Positions 43,116 through 51,995 of a DNA stretch of 64,000 bases are shown piece after piece. The notes beneath the pieces are model-generated. The model did no database searches, was not told where the DNA came from, and worked only from the letters and a program-made list of their open reading frames with translations. Both the position numbers and the translations under genes were made by a program. This stretch comes from Planctomycetota bacterium (GTDB lineage: Bacteria; Planctomycetota; UBA1135; GCA-002686595): positions 124,001 to 188,000 of the forward strand of contig DUBE01000063.1 of NCBI GenBank assembly GCA_012960475.1, in the 5' to 3' direction. Each line of letters opens with the position of its first letter. Positions within the stretch are counted from its first letter, which is position 1.

Positions 43116-45812
43116 TCAGCCCAGGGTTTCCTTCACCCTTGCGCTGACCGCAGCGATGGCCTCATTCAAGCCTTCGGGCTTCAAGCCCTGACCTTGTGCT
43201 GCGTCCGGCCGACCGCCGCCGCCGCCGCCCAAGAAACCAGCCAGGGTCTTTGCCAGCTCACCGGCGGCCAGCCCCTTCTCCAGGGCGGCGCCACCGCAGA
43301 GCACCAAGAAAGGCACCTTGTCCTCGAACTGACCCAGCAGCGTGATGCAGTGATCCTTTGAGAATGACTTGGCCCGGGCGGAGAGTTCTCGCAGTCCCGC
43401 GGCATCGATCTCCCCCACTGACACCACGCCCCAGAGGACGCCGTCAGCTTCTGTCAATCCAGCCTTGACCTTGTCCGCCAATGCGTCCACATCTCCCATG
43501 GCGGCCTGCCGGGCTGACTTTTTGGCATCTTTCAACTCACTCTGTAGCGCCGCAATACGCTCGGGAACATCCGCAGCCGAGGTCTTGAGCAGACCTTGGG
43601 CCTGGTTGAGCAGAGCTCGTTGCTCGCGGAAGTGTTCCTGGGCTGAACGCCCCGCCACCGCTTCGATGCGCCGCACTCCAGCTTGGATGGCCTTTTCTGA
43701 GAGGATTGCAAAGCCACCTAGATCGCCGCTACGGGTGGCGTGCGTCCCGCCGCAAAGTTCCATGCTCCAGCCCCCTATATCCACTACGCGCACCATGTCC
43801 GAGTATTTTTCACCGAAGAGCGCCATAACCCCGCGCCCGGTGGCCGCGTCATAGGACTCCTCGGTGGAAGCGACCAGGTGGTTGGCCAAAATGGATTCGT
43901 TCACGAGTCCCTCGACGCGATCGATCTGTTCGGGTTTGAGGCCTTTGGGTTGACTGAAGTCAAAGCGAAGGCGGTCCGCCCCAACATAGGATCCTTGCTG
44001 GGTCACATGGTCCCCGAGTACTTCCCGCAGGGCCGTGTGCAGCAGGTGTGTTGCTGTGTGGTTGGCACGTACACCGTGCCGATGGCTGTGATCCACGGCG
44101 CAGGACACCTCTGCTCCCGCTTCGAACACGCCCTCGCTCACGCCCAGGTGCACTACAACGCCCCCGACTCTTTGAGTGTCATGTACCTCAAAGGCGAAGG
44201 TGCCGCTGGCGTTGGTGATCCTGCCCCGATCGCCTACCTGACCACCGCCTTCGCCGTAGAAGGGCGTTGCGTCAAGAACCAACCGTTCTCCGCGCCCTTG
44301 ATCAGCCAGCAGGCTGAGAACATGTCCCGTGCCCGCTTCTCCCAGAATCTCGGCGGGAGCACCCTGCTCGGTGCCGTAGGCCAAAGAGTCGGTCTCCCGC
44401 AGGCCGGTCAGTTCTTCTGCGGAGAGCAGCTGCTTGAATGATCCTTCTCCTTTGCTGGCTGCGGAGTGGTCGTTGCGGGCCGCTTCCCAGCCTTCTGAGT
44501 CGAGTTCCAACCCTCGTTCTCGTCCGAGCAACTCAACCAGGTCCTGTGGGAATCCATAGGTGGCATACAACTCATAGCTCTCGCGCCCAGGCAGCGTTGC
44601 TCCCGATCTTAGCTTGCCTGCCAGTTTCTCAAATTGCACCAAACCCCGGTCGAGGGTCTTGCGAAAGCTCTCCTCTTCGCTCCTGATTACCAGCGCAGCG
44701 TGTTCTGTGCGTTGGGCGATCTCCGGATAGGCTTTGCCCAAAATCGATGCAACAACATCCACCAGTTCAAACAGAAAAGGCTCTTTGAGCTCCAGGTTCT
44801 GCAGACCGTAGCGACTGGCGCGCCGGATCAATCGGCGCAGTACATAACCACGGCCTTCGTTGGAGGGCAGAGCGCCATCGGAAAGGGCCACGGTCACCGC
44901 CCGTACATGGTCGCCGCAGACCCTCATGGCAATGTCGGTTTCAGCGTCTCCCTGGCCATAGACCTTGCCCGAGAGCTTTTCCAGAACCCTGAAAATCGGC
45001 TGAAAAAGGTCCGTGTCGTAGTTGGACAGCTTGCCCTGCAAGACTCCCAGGACCCGCTCGAACCCCATACCTGTGTCCACATGTTTGGCGGGCAGGTCAA
45101 CCAGACTGCCGTCGTCCATGCGGTTGAACTGCATGAAGACCAGATTCCAAAGTTCAATGAAACGTTCATTGCCCGCATTGACGCCGATCTTGAGGTCTGC
45201 CCCATCAGTGGGATCTGAGTCCGGCCCTCCCCGGTCCAGGTGGATTTCCGTGCAGGGGCCGCAGGGCCCTGTGTCCCCCATCTCCCAGAAGTTGTCCTTG
45301 CGGTCGAAGCGCAGGATGTGTCCGGGGTCGATGTCTGTGTTGTTGCGCCAGAGAGCTTCCGCTTCCACGTCTGGCTCCAGGCCGTCCTTTTCATCGCCGG
45401 CAAAGACTGTGACCCAAAGGCGTTCCTTAGGCATACCCCAGACCTCGGTCAGGATCTCCCAGGCCCAGGTGATTGCATCCTCCTTGAAGTAGTCTCCAAA
45501 GGACCAGTTGCCGAGCATCTCAAAGAAGGTGTGGTGGTAGGTGTCGACCCCAACCTCTTCCAGGTCGTTGTGCTTGCCCTGCACCCTGATGCATTTTTGC
45601 GCGTCCACGGCCCGGCGGTAGTCACGCTTGCCCGTGCCAAGGAACACATCCTTGAACTGGTTCATGCCCGCGTTGGTAAACAGCAGTGTCGGGTCATCCT
45701 TGGGGAAGACCGGCGAGGAGGGCACGCTCTTGTGGCCGCGTTCAGAAAAGTAATCCAAGAAGGACTGCCGAATGGCCGCGGAACTGGTGTCTTGAAGAGT
45801 GCTGCCTTGCAT
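43116..45812 (-). CDS. alaS: Alanyl-tRNA synthetase
   Basis: 898 aa, normal length. The class II core starts with IRQSFLDYFSERGHKSVPSS and FTNAGMNQFKDVFLG (motif 1/2 area). The editing-domain metal ligands are in NHTATHLLHTALREVLG and ELCGGTHATRSGDLG. The C-terminal Ala/Gly-rich tail ends with the GGGGGGRPDAAQGQG oligomerisation segment typical of AlaS. It charges tRNA-Ala and corrects Ser/Gly mischarging. It is 263 bases downstream of recA on the same strand. Confidence 0.98.
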   Translation of the reverse strand: MQGSTLQDTSSAAIRQSFLDYFSERGHKSVPSSPVFPKDDPTLLFTNAGMNQFKDVFLGTGKRDYRRAVDAQKCIRVQGKHNDLEEVGVDTYHHTFFEMLGNWSFGDYFKEDAITWAWEILTEVWGMPKERLWVTVFAGDEKDGLEPDVEAEALWRNNTDIDPGHILRFDRKDNFWEMGDTGPCGPCTEIHLDRGGPDSDPTDGADLKIGVNAGNERFIELWNLVFMQFNRMDDGSLVDLPAKHVDTGMGFERVLGVLQGKLSNYDTDLFQPIFRVLEKLSGKVYGQGDAETDIAMRVCGDHVRAVTVALSDGALPSNEGRGYVLRRLIRRASRYGLQNLELKEPFLFELVDVVASILGKAYPEIAQRTEHAALVIRSEEESFRKTLDRGLVQFEKLAGKLRSGATLPGRESYELYATYGFPQDLVELLGRERGLELDSEGWEAARNDHSAASKGEGSFKQLLSAEELTGLRETDSLAYGTEQGAPAEILGEAGTGHVLSLLADQGRGERLVLDATPFYGEGGGQVGDRGRITNASGTFAFEVHDTQRVGGVVVHLGVSEGVFEAGAEVSCAVDHSHRHGVRANHTATHLLHTALREVLGDHVTQQGSYVGADRLRFDFSQPKGLKPEQIDRVEGLVNESILANHLVASTEESYDAATGRGVMALFGEKYSDMVRVVDIGGWSMELCGGTHATRSGDLGGFAILSEKAIQAGVRRIEAVAGRSAQEHFREQRALLNQAQGLLKTSAADVPERIAALQSELKDAKKSARQAAMGDVDALADKVKAGLTEADGVLWGVVSVGEIDAAGLRELSARAKSFSKDHCITLLGQFEDKVPFLVLCGGAALEKGLAAGELAKTLAGFLGGGGGGRPDAAQGQGLKPEGLNEAIAAVSARVKETLG

Positions 45813-46036
45813 GGCTCAGGAGGGGCCGTTGGGGATGAGCATGAGTCTTGTGGAATGGACCAGGGGCACGGCGGGCGATGCTCGCTGCGCCCCAAGCAGG
45901 GTGTCCAAGGTGCAGCATAGGGTGTCCATGGTGCCCACCCGGAGACCCACTTCAGGTCCTCGGGCTGGAAGCTCCGCCCACCCTCTGTCAGGAACGGCAA
46001 AGATGGGAGGCAGTTGAGAAGTGTCAGAAGATCGAT

Positions 46037-46063
46037 CCGGAGGCGAGGCAACCCCGCCTCCGG
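46037..46063 (-). terminator. Hairpin after recA
   Basis: CCGGAGGCG (46037-46045) pairs perfectly with CGCCTCCGG (46055-46063), 9 bp with a 9-base loop, 12 bases downstream of the recA stop. There is no U tract, so it could be an attenuating hairpin between recA and alaS rather than a full terminator. Confidence 0.5.
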
Positions 46064-46075
46064 CATCCTAGAACA

Positions 46076-47266
46076 TCAGGCCTTGCCGCTGGCCGCGGGT
46101 TGTGCCTTCTTGGGGCTCGGCTCCGTGGGCTCCTCTGCCTTCTCATCTGGTTTCGGCTTGGCCTTTCCCGTGCTCTCAGAAGCCTCCTCCTCGGGCTTGG
46201 GAGCCCACTTGGAGAAGATCGCCTCCTCGATCACCGCGGCCAGATCCGGGTTGTCAATCAGGAAGCTGCGCGAGCGCTCCATACCCTGGCCCAGACGGAT
46301 CTCCCCGTCCGTGGGGTGCTTGAGACTGAACCAGGTTCCGCTCTTGAGCACGATGCCCGCCTTTTGCCCCAGGTCGAGCAGCTCGCCTTCCTTGCTGATG
46401 CCCTGGGAGTAGAGGATGTCGAATTCGACCTTGCGAAAGGGCGGCGCCAGCTTGTTCTTGACCACCGTCACCTTGGTGCGGTTGCCGACCACTTCTTCGC
46501 CGGCCTTGAGCTGGCCGATGCGACGGATATCCAGGCGCACCGAGCTGTAGAATTTCAGCGCCCGACCACCGGTGGTGGTTTCGGGGCTGCCGAACATGAC
46601 CCCGATTTTTTCGCGGATCTGGTTGATGAAGATCACCAGGCAGTTGGACTTGGCGATGGCTCCGGTCAGCTTGCGCAGACCCTGGCTCATCAATCGCGCG
46701 TGCAAACCCACAAAGGAGTCGCCCATCTCGCCTTCGATTTCCGCCCGTGGTACCAGGGCAGCCACCGAGTCGATGACCACCATGTCCACAGCGTTGGAAC
46801 GCACCAAGGCTTCGACGATTTCCAGGCCCTGTTCACCCGTGTCGGGCTGGGAAACCAAAAGGTCATCGAGTTGCACGCCCAAACGACGGGCATAGGTCGG
46901 ATCCAAAGCGTGCTCTGCATCCACAAAAGCGCAGATGCCGCCAGTTTTTTGAGCGCTGGCAATGGCGTGCAAAGTCAGGGTCGTCTTGCCGGAACTTTCC
47001 GGCCCGTAGATCTCGACCACTCTGCCCCTAGGCAAACCCTTGCCCCCAAGGGCCAAATCAAGGGTCACCGATCCGGTGGAAATACCGGACACATCGCGCA
47101 TCATGTTGGCCTGATCGCCCAGACGCATGATCGAACCCGGGCCATAGGCTCTTTCAATTTCACCAAGGGCCGCAGCCAGCGCCTTCTCTTTCGCTGCTCC
47201 TTGAACCGCTGCGCCAATGGAACCGGGGGCCGCCGAGTTGGGGCCAGTACCTTTCTTTTTACTCAT
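46076..47266 (-). CDS. recA: Recombinase RecA
   Basis: 396 aa. The Walker A loop [14 protein letters not shown] is near residue 80. Walker B ([12 protein letters not shown]), the DNA-binding L1/L2 region with [21 protein letters not shown], and the [20 protein letters not shown] segment follow. It forms ATP-dependent filaments on single-stranded DNA for recombination and SOS induction. The C-terminal tail, rich in Glu, Lys, Pro and Ala, is extended by about 45 residues over E. coli RecA. recA-alaS adjacency is common, usually with recX between; here recX is missing. Confidence 0.98.
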   Translation of the reverse strand: MSKKKGTGPNSAAPGSIGAAVQGAAKEKALAAALGEIERAYGPGSIMRLGDQANMMRDVSGISTGSVTLDLALGGKGLPRGRVVEIYGPESSGKTTLTLHAIASAQKTGGICAFVDAEHALDPTYARRLGVQLDDLLVSQPDTGEQGLEIVEALVRSNAVDMVVIDSVAALVPRAEIEGEMGDSFVGLHARLMSQGLRKLTGAIAKSNCLVIFINQIREKIGVMFGSPETTTGGRALKFYSSVRLDIRRIGQLKAGEEVVGNRTKVTVVKNKLAPPFRKVEFDILYSQGISKEGELLDLGQKAGIVLKSGTWFSLKHPTDGEIRLGQGMERSRSFLIDNPDLAAVIEEAIFSKWAPKPEEEASESTGKAKPKPDEKAEEPTEPSPKKAQPAASGKA

Positions 47267-47509
47267 AGTCTTGTCTTACTTTCGTCTCATGGACCCCGCG
47301 GTGCCTGCCACAGAATCAACTTTCGGTTGGTAAACCGGTCTTCAGCCCCCGAGCCTAGCAGTCTGGACCCGAGGAAGGAACCAGGAACTAATTAGACGTT
47401 TGGCGATCCCTCAGGTTTCACCCCTGGGTTGAGATTTTTCTGGGTCGCCCGCAGCGAACCCCTCTGGGACACTCCTCCCAGGGCACCTCGCACCCCAACG
47501 GAGGGCATC

Positions 47510-47719
47510 CTATCTTCCGCCGAAGGTCACCACCCCCACATCGGTCACGCTACCCGCCGGGCCCACCCGCACGGTTTGCTCCGTGCGCCTGAAGGCCAAA
47601 ACTGAGTTCGGCATGAGGAAGTCCAACGAAAAGCGTCCGTCCTCATCCATGGAATCGCTAAAAGTGGATCCAGGCACTTGGTGCCAGTGATCGGTCTCTG
47701 CCTCTGCTTCAGCAGGCGG
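47510..47719 (-). pseudogene. Fragment duplicating the 3' end of the adjacent secreted-protein gene
   Basis: Read on the minus strand, this stretch encodes EDGRFSLDFLMPNSVLAFRR and then TEQTVRVGPAGSVTDVGVVTFGGR before a TAG. The end of the neighbouring gene (47725-49803) reads EDGSFSMEIVVANSVLVFRG and CDQTVRVGPAGSVTDVGMLTFSRK, so about 49 codons are clearly paralogous. The fragment has no start codon of its own and lies in a different frame, just after the neighbour's stop. It looks like the remnant of a tandem paralogue deleted by recombination. Confidence 0.75.
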
Positions 47720-47724
47720 GGGCT

Positions 47725-49803
47725 CTACTTGCGGCTGAACGTCAGCATTCCCACGTCCGTCACACTGCCCGCGGGGCCCACGCGCACGGTTTGATCGCAG
47801 CCCCTAAAGACAAGGACTGAATTGGCCACGACGATTTCCATTGAAAAACTACCGTCCTCTTTCCAGCGGGCCCCATAGGGTTGCGCCCCCGATTCAGCGC
47901 AGAATTCTGCTAGCTCCACCGGCATGGCCACCACTCCGAAGTAAGGGCGTTGCCCCTCGACCATTTGACAGGTGCCCTTGATCGCGGCGGACAGCACGGG
48001 TTGCACATGCAGGGTCGTTCCCGGCCCCAAGGTGGCCCGCCCCGTCGCGATGATCCAAGGATTCTTTCCAGCAGGAGTTTCCGAAGCCCGGTCGCGTCCG
48101 TGGTAATCGAAGTAATACTCCCCCTCCAGCAAAGCGAGGTCCCCAATCAGTCGGCCTTTCCCGTCCCCATGGCAGGTCACGCTCAGCATCCCGTTGACTC
48201 CGCGCACACTGACTTCTCCTCGCTCACCAAGGTCTATCCCGGGGCTTGGTGTGACGATCACTTGAGTGCGCTGCTTGGCATCCACGATCACCACGTCGAG
48301 GATGATGGTGGTGTCTTCTAAAAGATCGAAAGTTTGACCGATTTCTCCGGGGAGCCTTTTGAGTTCCTGTCCCTTGCCAGTTTGTCCGGGCAGGCGAAAC
48401 TCCCTGGGGACCCGAACCCAAAGTTGGACCTCGCCTTCTTGGAGCTGCAAGCGAAGGGTATCCTCGGCGTAACGCCAAGGAATAATCTCCGCCAGAAAAC
48501 CAAAGAGCCCCTTGCCCGTGGTACTAATATGCAGCTGGTTGACCCCGAAGTAAGCCGGATCGAGATCTAGCTCATTCCCTTCCATGTCAATAAAACGGGT
48601 CCGGAGGGTCAGCTCATGCCCCTCAACCTCTTGGATGTGCACCACTCGATCTCGGCTCTTGGGCAATGTGACCTGTGCCTGACCAAAACTCAAGCAGCCC
48701 TCATCCGACAGCCATTGTCCGCGCAACAAGTACTTACCCGGGGGCAACCCGCTGACCCGGGCAATGCCATCCCCATTAGCAGACGCCTGAGCCACAGTGG
48801 AGTGGTAGGCCTCCATGTGCCCAGTTGGGCCCATGGCCCAGCCATTGCTCAGCACGCGCAAACTGGCCCCGTGGGCATCGCCCGGGAAAACCGCCACCAA
48901 AACAGGCCCGCTGCTGCCCCCCACCACGATGCGCTTGGTCTTTCCGGCTTGCACCATAAAAATACCCGAGAGCTTGCGGGTGGGTTGGGGCGCGCCCGAG
49001 CCAAAACCGGCCTCGATGGCCTTGGCCCAGGATTCATGGGCTGGAACAGGAATCACCCCCGGGGCCCTTCGGATTGCCCAGCGCAAATCGCGCTTCGCAT
49101 CCACACGCAGCCAGTCAATCTGCCCATCGGCATCGGGAGAAAGCACGCGCTCTGCCACCGGCCAGGCGCGGCGCGTGTCGCTCGCGAGCTCTTTCATCCA
49201 AACGGGAATCAGAAGCGGATAGGGCGGCAAAACCTCAAGGGCTCCGGACAAAGCAGCCCGGGCTTTTTCGGAGTCAGTCGGCCTCAGCTTCCCCACCAAG
49301 TCCAAATCCTCCAGCCCCGGACCATCGAGTAAACGCACGATGGCCTTGGTGGGAATATCCTTGGGAGGTCCTGCAAACCGCAGTTCGACTCTTCCCGTGG
49401 GAGGGACCCGGACCACGAGGGGCGAGGTAGAACTCTCCTCCAGCAGAAAAGCCCACTCGGACTCAGCCCCCCGTTGCAGTTCCAAATAAATTGGCAGGGC
49501 CAGCGACGTGCGCAAGATCCCACCGGAGTTGACCAATCCACTCTCAATCTGGCAGCTCCTATTGACCGCCTTCCACTCCATGGCCCCGGGGTCTGGGAGT
49601 CCCTCCACTTGGATTTCGAGATCGCCCACCACGCGACCGCCAATGGAAGCAATTGAACCGGCATCTCTTGCCGTCGAAGGAGGCACGACCGTTTTTGCCC
49701 GCAGCGGTTCTAGGACCTCTGCCTCCGGCCACAGAACCCAAGCTGAGCCCACGATGAGGGCTGTGAGGAGGAGCAGGCGTCTTGGGTCTTGCATGGCAGG
49801 CAT
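47725..49803 (-). CDS. Large secreted or membrane-anchored beta-rich protein, unknown family
   Basis: 692 aa; an ATG three codons in (49794) is an alternative start. Residues about 8-25 form a hydrophobic segment (RLLLLTALIVGSAWVLW), so the protein is exported or anchored. The rest is beta-rich with Gly/Pro turns, including segments such as RVSGLPPGKYLLRGQW that recall the carboxypeptidase-regulatory-like fold. No catalytic residues are recognised. A copy of its last 49 codons follows as a fragment. It may be a surface structural protein. Confidence 0.7.
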   Translation of the reverse strand: MPAMQDPRRLLLLTALIVGSAWVLWPEAEVLEPLRAKTVVPPSTARDAGSIASIGGRVVGDLEIQVEGLPDPGAMEWKAVNRSCQIESGLVNSGGILRTSLALPIYLELQRGAESEWAFLLEESSTSPLVVRVPPTGRVELRFAGPPKDIPTKAIVRLLDGPGLEDLDLVGKLRPTDSEKARAALSGALEVLPPYPLLIPVWMKELASDTRRAWPVAERVLSPDADGQIDWLRVDAKRDLRWAIRRAPGVIPVPAHESWAKAIEAGFGSGAPQPTRKLSGIFMVQAGKTKRIVVGGSSGPVLVAVFPGDAHGASLRVLSNGWAMGPTGHMEAYHSTVAQASANGDGIARVSGLPPGKYLLRGQWLSDEGCLSFGQAQVTLPKSRDRVVHIQEVEGHELTLRTRFIDMEGNELDLDPAYFGVNQLHISTTGKGLFGFLAEIIPWRYAEDTLRLQLQEGEVQLWVRVPREFRLPGQTGKGQELKRLPGEIGQTFDLLEDTTIILDVVIVDAKQRTQVIVTPSPGIDLGERGEVSVRGVNGMLSVTCHGDGKGRLIGDLALLEGEYYFDYHGRDRASETPAGKNPWIIATGRATLGPGTTLHVQPVLSAAIKGTCQMVEGQRPYFGVVAMPVELAEFCAESGAQPYGARWKEDGSFSMEIVVANSVLVFRGCDQTVRVGPAGSVTDVGMLTFSRK

Positions 49804-49861
49804 TTGGCTTTGGTTTGGATCTCTGGGGGGCGAAGCAATAAATGGACCGACTCACACGGAT

Positions 49862-50680
49862 CTAGGGTCCACAGAGGATTCTTCGATGGTGTGAGTGATC
49901 GGTCTCTGCCGATGCTTCGACTCTGCCCCAGGCATCAGCGAGAACGCCAATCCATATATTGTAGCCGTCCGCTCTGCCTTCCGTGTGGCAAGTCACGGCA
50001 AGCGTGAAGTTGTATTCATTTTGCTCTGAGACTTTATCACTGAACTTCGGATTTGACTCTTCGATCTGGAATTGTCCATCCCCAGTCACGGTGGTGATGG
50101 GCACAGTCACAGCCACTCCACCGAAAATGGGGACAGTGAGCGAGCCATGACTCTTGGACCCCGTAGCCCGCGCGAATTGTCCGACAATCTGCTTATCGTA
50201 TGCTTCCCCGATGTTGTGGTCGATATGAGTGCCGATGATCGAGGCGATCATGCTGTCGTCCTCCAACTCCGCTATTCCTCCGTTGTACCGCATCTCAAAT
50301 CCAGCCTCGACCTCACCGCGACAGTTCGTCCACTGGGGATAGAACTTCCACTGCTCATACAGGTACCCCGTAGCGCCCACATAGGCGCTCGCTTCAATGC
50401 CGGGAGCTGCGTCCCCGACCTCCAGCTCTGTGTATCCCCAGGCCCAACTCGCCTGAACATTCCACTTAGCCCATCCAGCCGGAACCAGGCCCCCATAAAT
50501 GCCTTCACTGCCTACCTCAAAATCCGTTTCAAAGTGCAATTGAGTTTGCTTCCAATGGGGGGGCATCCAGAACGGCACATCGGAGTCATACCCCGGAAGC
50601 TGAGGACTGGCGGTCACGCCTTGAGACAGAAAAACAGACAGGACGAAGATCAGACTGGTAGCTGCAAGAGCATGTTTCAT
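49862..50680 (-). CDS. Secreted hypothetical protein
   Basis: 272 aa from the ATG at 50680, with GGAAG upstream; a longer frame to 50812 adds a leader with no signal. The signal peptide is LAATSLIFVLSVFLSQGVTAS. The mature protein is aromatic and beta-rich (GWAKWNVQASWAWGYTEL, GYLYEQWKFYPQWTNCRGEV), with three Cys (CRG, TCH, ILC) in the mature region. The family is not recognised. Base composition looks slightly more AT-rich than the flanking genes, which may reflect transfer, but the difference is modest. Confidence 0.65.
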   Translation of the reverse strand: MKHALAATSLIFVLSVFLSQGVTASPQLPGYDSDVPFWMPPHWKQTQLHFETDFEVGSEGIYGGLVPAGWAKWNVQASWAWGYTELEVGDAAPGIEASAYVGATGYLYEQWKFYPQWTNCRGEVEAGFEMRYNGGIAELEDDSMIASIIGTHIDHNIGEAYDKQIVGQFARATGSKSHGSLTVPIFGGVAVTVPITTVTGDGQFQIEESNPKFSDKVSEQNEYNFTLAVTCHTEGRADGYNIWIGVLADAWGRVEASAETDHSHHRRILCGP

Positions 50681-50988
50681 GGTGCTTCCGGGTAGATTTG
50701 GTTGAGTGAGTGGTTGCCCGACCGGCATCGCATTTCGCGGGGCTGGTCGACACGGAAAAGGTACCCAGCCCTGGTCCTGGGACTCGCCTAAGATGGCAAC
50801 AAGGTTCCACATGGCTCCCCTCCATCAATCCTAAGCCATTGCTCACACCCACGTTAGGCGTCTTAGGATCTACAGGGGGCCTACCCCGGGCTGCAACTCG
50901 CTGCTTGCAAAATCGCAGGTTCGAGGAGTTCCGCTTTGCGCGAGACAAAGCTCATGAACACTTTTGGTTTGTGGATAACTCTCAGCCC
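50681..50988. other. Intergenic region with a single DnaA-box-like site
   Basis: About 308 bases between a secreted-protein gene and the PfkB gene. TGTGGATAA at 50970-50978 is one perfect match to the DnaA box, but there is no cluster, AT-rich unwinding region or dnaA/dnaN context, so an origin is not supported. No RNA gene or further open frame is convincing. Confidence 0.5.
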
Positions 50989-51888
50989 CTAAACCGTCAC
51001 GATGCTCAACAGCTCGTTGTAGCGCTCGTCGATTTCGGCTCGGGTGCGGGACCCGATGTCTTCCACGCTAAAACCCTGCACGCAGAAGCTCGCGGTAATC
51101 GTGCCGTGCACCATGGCTCGGCGCAGGACGCTGGGCTCAATTGAATCAGCTTCGGCCACGGCGCCCATAAAGCCCCCTGCGAAGCAGTCGCCCGCGCCGG
51201 TGGGGTCCACCACCGTGCTCACTGGGTAGGCGGGCAGGGCGAAGTGCACGCCCTCGCCCATCAGGAAGGCGCCGTGTTCGCCCTTCTTGACGATCACATA
51301 GCGAGGGCCCATGCCCAGCACCTGCTGGGCCGCGCGGATCAGGTTGTCCTCGCCTGTGAGCATGCGCGCCTCTTCATCGTTCAGGATCAAACCGTCGATG
51401 CGGCGGATCAAGCCCTTGAGATCGTCGAGGGCAATGTCCAGCCAGAGATTCATCGTGTCCGCCATCACAAATGTGGGCGCGTCCACCTGGTCCAGCGCAC
51501 GGGCCTGCACCGCTGGCGCGGCATTGGCCAAGAAGACGAACTTGGCATTCCTGGATTGCTCTGGCACCTTGGGATCAAAGTGCTCAAGGACATTCAGTTC
51601 CGTGAAAGTCGTATGGCGTGTATTCCAGTCCGGCTCGTAGCGGCCGCCCCAGCGAAATGTCTTGCCGTCCACCTGTTCGACGCCTGTGCAGTCCACACCC
51701 TTCGAGCGCATCATGGCCAGGTCCTCTTCCCGGAAATCCTGGCCCACCACTCCCACCAAGGCCGGCTTGGTGTAGAAGGCCGAGGCCAGAGAGAAGTACA
51801 TGGCAGACCCGCCGAGTGCGTTGTCCCGCTTGTCAAATGCGGTTTCGACCGTGTCGTAGGCTAGGGTTCCGATTACGAGCAGGCTCAT
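50989..51888 (-). CDS. PfkB-family carbohydrate/nucleoside kinase
   Basis: 299 aa from the ATG at 51888 (MSLLVIGTLAYDTV); the frame upstream to 51972 adds a poor leader. The N-terminal ALGGSAMYFSLAS is the PfkB glycine motif, and the C-terminal VVDPTGAGDCFAGGFMG holds the catalytic Asp and anion hole. ILNDEEARMLTG is typical. The substrate (ribose, adenosine, fructose or another sugar) cannot be assigned; the WGGRYEPDWNTRHTTFTE insertion hints at the branch annotated as sugar kinases near adenosine kinase. It stands alone on this strand. Confidence 0.87.
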   Translation of the reverse strand: MSLLVIGTLAYDTVETAFDKRDNALGGSAMYFSLASAFYTKPALVGVVGQDFREEDLAMMRSKGVDCTGVEQVDGKTFRWGGRYEPDWNTRHTTFTELNVLEHFDPKVPEQSRNAKFVFLANAAPAVQARALDQVDAPTFVMADTMNLWLDIALDDLKGLIRRIDGLILNDEEARMLTGEDNLIRAAQQVLGMGPRYVIVKKGEHGAFLMGEGVHFALPAYPVSTVVDPTGAGDCFAGGFMGAVAEADSIEPSVLRRAMVHGTITASFCVQGFSVEDIGSRTRAEIDERYNELLSIVTV

Positions 51889-51995
51889 GGATGGGGACTG
51901 GTGTGGAGAGTTGAAGACAGGCCAGGTATTGGGCCGAACGCTTGATTGCTCTGTAATTCCAGAGGCGCGCATTGAAAGCTACCGATCTGAAGAGG

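Noticed and set aside
45848-47395. 515-aa open frame antisense to recA
   Set aside because: It covers recA in full, which is certain by homology. The frame is a product of GC-rich codon bias and has no family motif or ribosome-binding site.
47380-47400. GTTC repeat upstream of recA as a LexA-type operator
   Set aside because: On the minus strand two GTTC units occur three bases apart, while the alphaproteobacterial box needs seven. No lexA gene is in view, so no call was made.
50970-50978. DnaA box TGTGGATAA, possible replication origin
   Set aside because: Only one site, no AT-rich region and no replication genes nearby.
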